Assembly: GCF_014647655.1 (NCBI RefSeq)
Contig: NZ_BMPP01000009.1
Coordinates: forward strand, 114,427-178,426
Origin: Deinococcus malanensis
GTDB taxonomy: Bacteria > Deinococcota > Deinococci > Deinococcales > Deinococcaceae
Reading direction: 5' to 3'
Length of the DNA: 64,000 nucleotides
In this document: positions 11,099 through 21,313 of the stretch, in pieces
Layout of the letters: each line of letters begins with the position of its first letter
Numbering within the stretch: position 1 is the first letter of the stretch
Notes under the pieces: model-generated
Databases searched by the model: none
What the model was told of the DNA's origin: nothing
Seen by the model: only the letters and a program-made list of their open reading frames with translations
Program-made: the position numbers and the translations under genes

Positions 11099-11863
11099 TT
11101 AGGCCGTTTCCTGTAACCAGCGGATCCAGGGGCGGCCCACGGGCTCAGCCTCCTCAGGTACCGCTGCCGAGTGTTGCCAGGCACGAAAAAGAGGCAGTGG
11201 AATCGGAGCACTGGCCACCCGTCCTGTACGTGCCCGGTGCCGGTGCCACTGCCGGGCCAGAAGTTCGATGGCCTCTGGTGCAGGGCCGCTCAGGTCGCGC
11301 CGCTGCCCCGCTGGCGCACCCTGCACCACCTGTGCCAGACACCGGGCCACAGCACTGACTTCTACCGGCTGCAACGTGACGCCTGTTGGCACCAGCGTGA
11401 CAGGGCCCAGGGTGAGTTTTCCCAGGAGGTCCGCGACAAACTTGTGAAACTGGGTGGACCGCTGGATAGTCAGGCGCAGGCCGCTCGTCCTGAGCCGGCG
11501 CTCAATCTCCAGCTTCTCGCGGTAGTAGGGTGCCCCCTGCATGCGTTCGAGACCACTGATACTCATATAGACGAAATGCTCTATGTGGCGGTCCTGCACT
11601 GCACCGAGCAGGGCACTGGTCATCTGCAGATCCTTGCCCGGCCTGAGCGGCTGGGTCGCGAGGTGCACGACCCGGCTGACCCCGTCCAGTCCCCGCTGCA
11701 GGGTCGCTGCACTGTTGAGGTCGCCCGTGACCCAGGTCAGTCCCGCCGCCTGCGGCCCAGGGCGCCGGCTGATGGCCTGGACCGCTCTGCCCTGCTCCAG
11801 CAGTTCGCCGATGACCCGACGCCCCAACTGCCCCGATCCCCCCGTTACCAGCACAGCGTCCAT
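11099..11863 (-). CDS. NAD(P)-binding NmrA-like protein, atypical SDR
   Basis: 254 residues from the ATG at 11863, chosen because AGGAGGG lies just upstream and the Rossmann fold starts at once (VLVTGGSGQLGRRV, residues 4-17). Further marks are the second-strand basic residues (AISRRPG), VVHLATQP and YMSISGLERMQGAPYYREKLEIE, where the usual Tyr-x3-Lys is Tyr-Arg-Glu-Lys. This fits the NmrA/HSCARG-like branch, which binds NAD(P)(H) and often serves as a redox sensor or quinone reductase. Substrate unknown. Stands alone. Confidence 0.75.
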   Translation of the reverse strand: MDAVLVTGGSGQLGRRVIGELLEQGRAVQAISRRPGPQAAGLTWVTGDLNSAATLQRGLDGVSRVVHLATQPLRPGKDLQMTSALLGAVQDRHIEHFVYMSISGLERMQGAPYYREKLEIERRLRTSGLRLTIQRSTQFHKFVADLLGKLTLGPVTLVPTGVTLQPVEVSAVARCLAQVVQGAPAGQRRDLSGPAPEAIELLARQWHRHRARTGRVASAPIPLPLFRAWQHSAAVPEEAEPVGRPWIRWLQETA

Positions 11864-12118
11864 TCTCTGCCCTCCTGAAAACCTGTCTCTGGCTGGAACA
11901 GCCGGGCCCGGCCGATGGCTTTGCCTACTGTCCTCTGCGCCAGGTGATGCCGCAACTTCCAGGGGAATCACGAGGGTCTTCTGGCCCGCCGCGCCTCACA
12001 GCTGGTTGCAGGACAGAGCCCTGACCCGAATTCCAGGCCTGAACCCCGTCTGGCCCAGGGGGTCGCGGAACCAGGCCGACTTCGAATGCGCACGGTCCTG
12101 GCGCCAGGACCGTGCCTC

Positions 12119-12439
12119 TCAGGCCCGCTCAGGTGCCAGACTTTCGCGCAGCCAGGCCTGAAATTCACTGCTGGCCCGGTCAAACGGAAGCGCGACAATC
12201 TCCGGAACCTCATAGGAATGCAGTTCCTTGATGCGCTGTTCAAGATCCGGATAGACGTCGCCGGTGGTCTTGATCAGCAACAGGCTCTCCGGGTCCTCGG
12301 CGACGTCGCCATGCCAGCGGTAGATGCTCTGCACCCCGCCCACGATATTCACGCAGCCAGCCAGCCGCTCCGACACGAGGATCCGCGCGAGTTCGTGGGC
12401 GCGTTCAGGAGGCACGGTAACCAGAACCACAAGTGACAT
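12119..12439 (-). CDS. cutA: divalent cation tolerance protein CutA
   Basis: 106 residues, the family's usual size. Typical segments: VLVTVPPERAHELARILVSERLAGCVNIV at the N-terminus, then IYRWHGDVAEDPESLLLIKT, and HSYEVPEIVALP near the end, which forms the trimer interface. The family makes very stable trimers; copper tolerance is the classical phenotype, though the molecular role is unsettled. The start at 12439 follows a GGGGGTG run; the in-frame extension upstream shows no homology. Monocistronic. Confidence 0.92.
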   Translation of the reverse strand: MSLVVLVTVPPERAHELARILVSERLAGCVNIVGGVQSIYRWHGDVAEDPESLLLIKTTGDVYPDLEQRIKELHSYEVPEIVALPFDRASSEFQAWLRESLAPERA

Positions 12440-12554
12440 AACACCCCCAGGATACGCCGGCTGGGCGCGCCGGAGCGGCGCGGTTGCGTTTGTAAATGTT
12501 CCCACAACTACGTTCCGGTCCAACCCCTGACAGGCTGATGTTACGCTGCAGGAT

Positions 12555-12998
12555 ATGCGGACCGCCGTCCTGATCGTGATTGTCGTGCTGCTGGGGCTTT
12601 TTGCGGTTTTGAACACCAATGCGCTGATGTTCCCCCATACCCTGAGCCTGGGGTTCGTGACCTACAGCGGGGTGCCAATGGGACTGATTCTGCTGATCCT
12701 GGCCGTCGCCCTGGCGCTGCTGTTCTATTTCTGGGCAGGATTGTCCAGCCTGCGCGCCCAGGCAGACAGTGCCAAACTGCTGCGTGACATGGAAGCCCTA
12801 CGTCACAGCCTGGATGCGCAGGAAAGCAGCCGCTTCGCGCAGTTGCAGACGCACCTCGACAGCCGTATGGACGCGCTCGGAGACGGACGGGGACAGCACG
12901 ACATGACCGACGTCAATGCCCGTATCGACGCCCTGCAGCGTGACGTAACGCTGCAACTCGCGCAGCTCGACGATTACCTCAAGCGTCGGCTGGGCTGA
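12555..12998 (+). CDS. LapA-domain membrane protein
   Basis: 147 residues. Two membrane helices (TAVLIVIVVLLGLFAVLNTN and GLILLILAVALALLFYFWAG) separated by FPHTLSLGFVTYSGVPMG, the hallmark of LapA/DUF1049 proteins, then an amphipathic coiled-coil tail in the cytoplasm (about 65-147). The family in enterobacteria takes part in lipopolysaccharide assembly; Deinococcus has no LPS, so the role here is open. It is divergent from cutA and followed at 135 bp by accD. Confidence 0.7.
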   Translation: MRTAVLIVIVVLLGLFAVLNTNALMFPHTLSLGFVTYSGVPMGLILLILAVALALLFYFWAGLSSLRAQADSAKLLRDMEALRHSLDAQESSRFAQLQTHLDSRMDALGDGRGQHDMTDVNARIDALQRDVTLQLAQLDDYLKRRLG

Positions 12999-13132
12999 GC
13001 CTGCTCCTGCGGCACAGACCAGGATGTCTGGTCCATTCTGGCCGCATGGTCCGGCAGAAGTCCGCTTCTGAACCCGGTGCAACCTGGAGCGGAAAGCGCG
13101 ACTAGAATGCGTTCTTAAGGAGAGTCGAGTAC

Positions 13133-14957
<1,825 letters not shown>

Positions 14958-14961
<4 letters not shown>

Positions 14962-15473
14962 ACCCCTGTCTCCAGCGGCCACTGCGGGTCCTGGCACTGT
15001 GCCTGGGCAACATCTGCCGCAGCCCGCTGGCCGAGGCTTTGCTGCGCCGTGAGCTGCAGGCGGCAGGTGTGCCGGCCGTAGTGGACAGCGCCGGCACGGC
15101 ACCGTGGCATGCTGGGCGCCCGGCCGACCCCTGCAGCCGTGAAGTGGCCCGCCGCCACGGCCTGGATCTGGGCGGCCGGGCGCGGCAGCTGGACCTCGCC
15201 GACTTCTACGAGCAGGACATGATCCTGGCTATGGACGCCATGAATCTCAGCGACGCCCGGCGCCTGAGCCCACCGAACGCGGAAGCCCGGATTCGTCTGA
15301 TGCGTGACTTCGACCCTGAAGTGCCCGGCGCCGACGTGCCGGACCCCTACACCACTGGTCCGGAAGGCTTTGAGACGGTTTACCGCATGCTGGAACGCAG
15401 TGCCCGCACTTTTGCCGCGCGGGCCGGTGAAGGGCACCTGTGGGAAACAGGTGAGAACGGCAGGGTAGACTGA
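14958..15473 (+). CDS. low molecular weight protein-tyrosine phosphatase
   Basis: 171 residues. The P-loop CLGNICRS (Cys15, Arg21) close to the N-terminus and the general acid Asp129 in DPYTTG near the C-terminus define the family. GTG at 14958 overlaps the accA stop (GTGA), so it is coupled to the acc genes. Candidate substrates are tyrosine kinases or phosphoarginine proteins, as in other bacteria; nothing here decides between them. The physical coupling with fatty acid synthesis genes is probably co-expression only. Confidence 0.9.
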
Positions 15474-15478
15474 GGATT

Positions 15479-16063
15479 ATGGACAACCGCACGAACCTCG
15501 ACGACTACCTCGCGGGACTGGGCATCAGCGACGCGGACGAGAGCGCACCGCCGCCACCCGCGCCGGACGCCGCGCCCGCCATGGCGCCCACCCTGGGTGC
15601 CGCGCTTGAGGATCCCCGTGTGGTTCTGGAACGCTTTCTGCGCGGTGTGGTTGCCCGGATTGACCCCGAACTCAGCGTGACGGTCACCCAGGGTGAAGAC
15701 GCCCTGGAAGCCGAGATCACCGGTGAGCAGGCTGCGCGCCTTGCCGGACGTGACGGGCGGACCCTGGGTGCCCTGGAGGTGCTGGCCTACACGGTGCTGG
15801 CCAAGCTGGAAGGCCGCAGCGAACAGCGCGTGCGGGTGGACATCGGTGGCTACCGCAAGCGGCAGGCCGACACACTGTCCAAGCTGGCCGAGAGGCTGGC
15901 AGTGCAGGTCGCCAAAAGTGGTGAGCCCCACGAACTGCAGCCCATGCCAGCCGCCGAGCGGCGCATCCTGCACATTACCCTTAAGGAGCATCCTGACGTG
16001 ATGACCGAGTCGGTAGGCGAAGGGGCTTCCCGGCGGCTGATCATCAAACCCCGGCACGGCTAG
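15479..16063 (+). CDS. khpB: RNA-binding protein KhpB/Jag (KH and R3H domains)
   Basis: 194 residues. The acidic and Pro-rich N-terminal third ([14 protein letters not shown]) is disordered. The KH-II domain follows at about 50-125 ([35 protein letters not shown]), and the R3H domain closes the protein ([30 protein letters not shown]). Members bind many RNAs with KhpA and influence cell elongation. Starts 5 bp after the phosphatase gene. The Jag-N domain seen in Firmicutes is absent. Normally found next to yidC; here it is in the acc operon. Confidence 0.85.
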   Translation: MDNRTNLDDYLAGLGISDADESAPPPPAPDAAPAMAPTLGAALEDPRVVLERFLRGVVARIDPELSVTVTQGEDALEAEITGEQAARLAGRDGRTLGALEVLAYTVLAKLEGRSEQRVRVDIGGYRKRQADTLSKLAERLAVQVAKSGEPHELQPMPAAERRILHITLKEHPDVMTESVGEGASRRLIIKPRHG

Positions 16064-16079
16064 GACTGGTGGCGCGGGG

Positions 16080-16120
16080 GCCGGAGGCGTGTTCCTCCGG
16101 CTCCGTTCCTCTGCTTTTTC
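16080..16120 (+). terminator. possible terminator after khpB
   Basis: Hairpin GCCGGAGG/CCTCCGGC with a 6-nt loop; the T-rich run (CTGCTTTTT) is separated from the stem by about 12 nt, so it may be inefficient and let transcription into prmC continue. Confidence 0.4.
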
Positions 16121-16129
16121 AGGAGAAAC

Positions 16130-16980
16130 ATGGCGACGGTGCGTGAATGGTTCCAGGCGGCAACGCAGCAGCTGGCAGAAGCGGGCGTGTCCTCTCCTGC
16201 CGTGGACGCCCGGGCGCTCGTGGAGCATACCCTGGGCCTCTCCCCCACCGACCTGTTGCTGCGCGGTACCGGGGAGGTTTCCTCGGAGGACGCGGCCCGG
16301 CTGGCAACAGTGCTGGAGCGGCGTGCGGCCCGCGTCCCGCTGCAACACCTGCTGGGTGAGGTGGAGTGGGGCGGGATGCGGCTGCGCAGCGACGCGCGGG
16401 CCCTGGTTCCCCGCCCCGAGACCGAGTGGCTGCTTCACCTGATCGTGCAGGAGCTCTGCGCCGTGTCCTCTCCCCGCGTGCTCGATGTGGGTACCGGAAG
16501 CGGCGCCCTGGCCCTGGGGCTCAAAGCCGCCCGCCCCGACGCCCATGTCTGGGCCACCGACATCAGTCCTGAGGCGTTGACGCTGGCCCAGGAGAATGCA
16601 GCCAGCTGCGCCCTGGACGTGACCCTTGTACAGGGCAGCCTGCTGGCCGGTCTGGCCGGACCGTTTGACCTGATTGTCAGCAACCCGCCATACCTGCCGG
16701 AGGACGACCGCCTTGAGGCCGACCCGGAGGTGCAGCACGACCCCCCTCTGGCCCTGTATGCCGGCGCGGATGGGCTGGAGCTGGCCCGGCCGCTGGCGGT
16801 CCAGGCGGCTGTGGCCCTAGCACCGGGCGCGCCGCTGTGGTTGGAACTCGACCCCCGCAATGCCAGCGTTTTTGCCGCCGAACTGCATTCCGGTGGCTGG
16901 AACACCACCGTTCATGCTGACCTGACCGGGCGGGAGCGGTTTGTCCGGGCCTCACCCGGCCATGAGAGAATGCCGGGCGT

Positions 16981-16984
<4 letters not shown>
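16130..16984 (+). CDS. prmC: release factor glutamine methyltransferase
   Basis: Methylates the GGQ glutamine of RF1 and RF2 with SAM. 284 residues. An N-terminal helical domain binding the release factor (residues 1-95, [11 protein letters not shown]), then the SAM-binding Rossmann part: [15 protein letters not shown] (118-132), Asp144 in WATDIS, and the catalytic NPPY at 185-188, followed by [18 protein letters not shown] precedes the ATG at 16130. The stop overlaps the next gene's ATG (ATGA). Confidence 0.96.
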
Positions 16985-17778
<794 letters not shown>

Positions 17779-17876
17779 GCACTTCCGCCCGGACGGCGGT
17801 CTGGCGGCAAACGGATGGGCTCAGGAAACCCGGCCTGCGTATCACCACCATCGCCTGCCTGTACCTGGCACGCAGC

Positions 17877-17912
17877 AAAAGACCTTTCCGGTCCGTCCGG
17901 GAGGTCCTTTAC
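17877..17912. terminator. bidirectional terminator
   Basis: Stem GACCT-x-CCGG/CCGG-x-AGGTC between convergent genes, with AAAA on the left (TTTT on the minus strand) and a CTTT run to the right. It would end both the prmC unit and the phosphoesterase gene. Confidence 0.65.
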
Positions 17913-17929
17913 CCTGTCCATCCCTGATT

Positions 17930-18679
17930 TCAGGCAGGTTCCGGGCTTTCTCCGGTGCGGGCGCGGCGTTTCTGGTAGGCGCCGGTCAGCAGCTCGGCGA
18001 TGTACTCGCGGGTAAAGGGCATGCCGCTCGCCTCGGCCGCCGAGATCTCCGAGTCGCGGTCATAGGTCAGGCGCACGAACGTCGCGCTGTGCGAAGGGTT
18101 GTCCGGCTGAAATTCCAGCAGCAGGTAACAGGGAAGCGTGCTGTCCAGCGGATTGCCCACGCTGCCGCAGTTGATCAGCGGACGGCCTTCCACGTCGAGC
18201 ATCAGGGCCTCGTGCACGTCGGCGTAAACCAGGGCGTCGGCATGCTCGCGCAGCGCATACTGCGGATTGGGCCGGAAGGCGTCGAGCTGCTCGGCCAGAC
18301 TGCTGTGCGGGTAAAGGCGGTGAAAGAGGCCGTGACTGCTGGCATGCACAAAGCGCCACCACGCGCCTCCGAACTGTTCCTCGATGCCGTACGGGAGCTC
18401 CTCAAGGTAGGTCAGCTGCGCGGCAGTAAGTTTGCTGCGGGGCCACAGGTCCTGTGGGCGGTGTGTGGCCCCGGCGACCCGGGCGTCCCAGTTGCCCTGG
18501 ATGACGCGCGTGGCATGCGCCTGCGTCCATTCCACGACTTCCCTGGGCCGAGGTCCCTTGCCCACCAGATCGCCCAATACCCAGATTTCCGTGACCCCGC
18601 GCCGCTGCAAGTCGGCATGAACCGCGAGCGTTGCCGCCAGGTTGGCGTGCAGGTCCGCGAGAATGGCGAGGCGAATCAT
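17930..18679 (-). CDS. metallophosphoesterase, calcineurin-like
   Basis: 249 residues. The metal-binding motifs of YfcE/PrpE-like phosphoesterases are present: LAILADLHANL (Asp8, His10), WVLGDLVGKGP (GD), VIQGNWDARV (the GNxD/E motif), DVHEALML and LINCGSVGNP near the C-terminus. These imply hydrolysis of a small phosphodiester or phosphoprotein with two divalent metals. Specific substrate unknown. The gene stands alone, ending at the bidirectional terminator. Confidence 0.85.
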   Translation of the reverse strand: MIRLAILADLHANLAATLAVHADLQRRGVTEIWVLGDLVGKGPRPREVVEWTQAHATRVIQGNWDARVAGATHRPQDLWPRSKLTAAQLTYLEELPYGIEEQFGGAWWRFVHASSHGLFHRLYPHSSLAEQLDAFRPNPQYALREHADALVYADVHEALMLDVEGRPLINCGSVGNPLDSTLPCYLLLEFQPDNPSHSATFVRLTYDRDSEISAAEASGMPFTREYIAELLTGAYQKRRARTGESPEPA

Positions 18680-18743
18680 GAGGGAAGTCTAGCCCAGCCC
18701 CTCCCTTTCGCCCCCGGAACTTGAAATTCGCCTAAACCTCCTC

Positions 18744-19019
18744 TCAGCCGGAGAGGGGACTCAGGGCCACCAGCATGCGCCAGGTCACCAGCGCAGCAGC
18801 GATCAGACCGGCCAGATTCACGGTCAGTGGCGCACGGCCCCCGTGTGCATGACGTGCGCCGCTCCAGCCCAGTCGCAGGTTGACCAGCGCCAGCATCAGC
18901 AACGCGGCGTCCAGGGCATCGACCTGTGTCTGTCCGCCGAGGGTGACCGGATAGGACACGCTGAAGGTCAGGGCCACGAGCACAAAGGCAAGCAGCAGTT
19001 GCGGCAGATAGGGCGGCAC
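18744..19019 (-). CDS. small membrane protein
   Basis: About 91 residues, three hydrophobic stretches (LPQLLLAFVLVALTFSVSYPV, ALDAALLMLALVNLRLGW, LAGLIAAALVTWRMLVAL). No family recognised. The start is uncertain: the frame is open far upstream into the flavin reductase gene, no ATG is available, and I place it at the GTG at 19019; TTG at 19055 is another option. It follows the flavin reductase gene by about 50 bp and may be co-transcribed. Confidence 0.5.
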   Translation of the reverse strand: MPPYLPQLLLAFVLVALTFSVSYPVTLGGQTQVDALDAALLMLALVNLRLGWSGARHAHGGRAPLTVNLAGLIAAALVTWRMLVALSPLSG

Positions 19020-19071
19020 ACCCGCAGCAGAGCATGCCGCACGCTGCTGCTTCAAGAGACGGGGCTGAAGT

Positions 19072-19557
19072 TCAGCCCAGCTCGTGGTACTGGCCGCGGA
19101 AATACACCAAGGGGTCATCGTCGGTGTAGCGGCTGTATTCGACGAAGCCCAGGTACAGCGTGTGGTCACCGGCCGCAATGACCTGATGCTTGCGGCACAC
19201 GAGCTGCGCAATCGCGCCGCCGATCAGCGGCAGACCCTCGTGCTCGAACCAGGAAACCTGCTCCTCGGCTCCCGGGCGGCCGGCAAAGTGATCGCTGAGG
19301 TGCGCCTGGGTGGCGCTCAGGATATTGACCCCGAAGTGCGTGACCCGGTCTTCGGACAGCAGGGCGTGCATCTGGGCTCGGTCATCTACACTGACCAGAA
19401 TGAGCGGCGGCGTCAGGCTGACCGAGACAAATGCACTGGCGGTCATGCCGCGCCTTTCGTGGCCGTCTCTGGCCGTGATCACCGTCACGCCGCTGGCAAA
19501 ACGTCCCAGCGTCTGCCTGAATTCGAACGGAGGAATGCCGACATCTGGCGTGGTCAT
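19072..19557 (-). CDS. flavin reductase-like protein
   Basis: 161 residues. FMN-binding split-barrel family: FRQTLGRFASGVTVITA at the N-terminus, GMTASAFVSVSLTPPLILVSVD (FMN contact), FGVNILSATQAHLSDHFAG, and a C-terminal AAGDHTLYLGFVEY. Members reduce free flavin for monooxygenases or act as oxidoreductases by themselves. No monooxygenase gene lies next to it. ATG at 19557 is the natural family start. Confidence 0.85.
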   Translation of the reverse strand: MTTPDVGIPPFEFRQTLGRFASGVTVITARDGHERRGMTASAFVSVSLTPPLILVSVDDRAQMHALLSEDRVTHFGVNILSATQAHLSDHFAGRPGAEEQVSWFEHEGLPLIGGAIAQLVCRKHQVIAAGDHTLYLGFVEYSRYTDDDPLVYFRGQYHELG

Positions 19558-19634
19558 GTCTGGAGTCTACCTGCCCACCCTGCCTCTGGCCGCCGTGGTG
19601 CCGGTCCAGCGGCAGCGTATTTGCGGCCCCGGCC

Positions 19635-21236
19635 TTAAGGTGGGGCAGGCAGCTTATCGGTCTCGCGGACCGGATCGGGCAGGGGCGCGGGGGCCTGCAC
19701 CGGCATGGCCACGGGCTTAGGCAGCCGCACCAGCAGATCCGGCAGGCGCACGATGCCACGCGCAGGGACGGTGTCCACCCAGCGTTGGCCGCTGACCCGC
19801 ACCTCGTAGCGGCCGGGTTCCAGGGTGAGAAAGCCGTAGTAACCGTTGCCGTCGGTCAGGCTCTGGGCGATCTGCCGGCCACCCTGCCACACCGTCACCT
19901 GGTGGTGTCCTGGCACCGCCGTGCCGGTGATGCGGCCCATCAGCCCGCGCGAGGTCGGAGCGGTATCGGTCCAGCGGACCGGAGTGGCCAGGGCGGCGCC
20001 TGGCGCAGTCAGGGCCTCACGCACCGCTGTCAGCCCCTGCGCGCCACTTTCTCTGGCATTGAAGACATTCAGGGTCGGCGTGCGGTAGGAGTAGCCCACC
20101 CAGCCCAGGCCCGCACGCACGCTGCGCGCGGCCTGAGACGCGGTTACCTCAGGCGTATTGAGGTACATGGCCGTGCCCGAGGCCACGGCGGCACCCTGGC
20201 CGTCCTGACGGGAGCGGACGCTGTGGGCAAAGGCATTCCAGCCGTCGAACCAGGCGGTCTGATCGTTGACTCCGTCGCGCTTGTAATTCATCAGGACGTT
20301 CAGGTCGATCAGTCCCTCGTTCATCCAGCCCAGCCAGTCCTGCATGACTTCCAGATAGGTCCGGGTACGCCGGAACCCGGCGCGGTCCCCTGGTGCGGGT
20401 GGCCGCACGTAGGTGATGGTGGCAGCGCTGACCCAGGCGTCCGGTTTCAGGGTCTTGACCTCCAGGGCGATGCGCCGCACCAGTCCGGTGATCTGGTCGC
20501 GCTTCCACTGCTGCCAGCGCGCGTCGTTGCCGGCAGGAACGCCTTTGGCACCCGTCTCGGCGCGGTAGCGGGCCAGTACCTTCGGGTCATAGCCCCACAC
20601 GCCACCGTCCGGGTAGCGGATGCGGTCAAGCTGCACGCCGTCAACCGGGTAGTTCCTGACCAGACTGACGACCCCGGCGGCCATGTACTCGGCTGCCTCA
20701 GGAATGCCCGCGTCCAGCCAGCCGTCCCGGCCTTCGAGCCAGCTGTTGTCCGGCCGCCGCGCCATCCAGGAGGCCTTGCCACTTTGCGGGCCATGCGCGC
20801 GGGTGACGTGCCGGGGGTTGCTGTTGGGAGCCGCGGTGTTGGAGATCCCCGTCACGCTGGCCCAGGCGATCACCTTTATTCCACGGGCATGGGCCAGCTC
20901 CGTCACCAGGGCCAGCGGATCAAAGTTTTTCTCCAGATCCGCGTCCGTGACCACGGGAAGGGTGCTTTTCAGGCACAGGCAGTCGCCCCGCCGGATCGCC
21001 TGGACAAACAGCGTGTTCACGCCCAGCTTTACCGCGTCATCCACGGTCTGGCGGACCTGCGCGCGGGTCTTCAGGCCGGGGCCGAAGGCGTCCACCCACA
21101 GGCCCCGCAGGGCAGAGCCGGGAGCCGCCACCGCCGGCGGAGGAACAGCAGCCACAGGAGCGGGGCCCTGTGCCTGTGCGGCACCAAGCGTCAGAGACAG
21201 GGAAAACAACGCCAAGCGGCGAAAGGAGATGCTCAT
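19635..21236 (-). CDS. secreted GHL10-type glycosidase-like protein
   Basis: 533 residues from ATG 21236, chosen since it opens a signal peptide (SFRRLALFSLSLTLGAAQA). The TIM-barrel of the GHL10/DUF187 family follows: LRGLWVDAFGPGLKTRAQV, GVNTLFVQAIRRGD, HARGIKVIAWASV, YPVDGVQLDRIRYP, and ALEVKTLKPDAWVSAA. A C-terminal carboxypeptidase-regulatory-like beta domain is seen (about 420-490, LTDGNGYYGFLTLEPGRYEV), and a Pro-rich tail closes the protein. Relatives are thought to act on cell-wall or exopolysaccharide glycans. No direct partner gene. Confidence 0.82.
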   Translation of the reverse strand: MSISFRRLALFSLSLTLGAAQAQGPAPVAAVPPPAVAAPGSALRGLWVDAFGPGLKTRAQVRQTVDDAVKLGVNTLFVQAIRRGDCLCLKSTLPVVTDADLEKNFDPLALVTELAHARGIKVIAWASVTGISNTAAPNSNPRHVTRAHGPQSGKASWMARRPDNSWLEGRDGWLDAGIPEAAEYMAAGVVSLVRNYPVDGVQLDRIRYPDGGVWGYDPKVLARYRAETGAKGVPAGNDARWQQWKRDQITGLVRRIALEVKTLKPDAWVSAATITYVRPPAPGDRAGFRRTRTYLEVMQDWLGWMNEGLIDLNVLMNYKRDGVNDQTAWFDGWNAFAHSVRSRQDGQGAAVASGTAMYLNTPEVTASQAARSVRAGLGWVGYSYRTPTLNVFNARESGAQGLTAVREALTAPGAALATPVRWTDTAPTSRGLMGRITGTAVPGHHQVTVWQGGRQIAQSLTDGNGYYGFLTLEPGRYEVRVSGQRWVDTVPARGIVRLPDLLVRLPKPVAMPVQAPAPLPDPVRETDKLPAPP

Positions 21237-21313
21237 GGGGTCAGGCGGCAGGCTAGCGCACGCCTGCATCTGGCAGGTGAGGCTCCTGAGTTTCTGTGGC
21301 GGTCAGCCCAGCC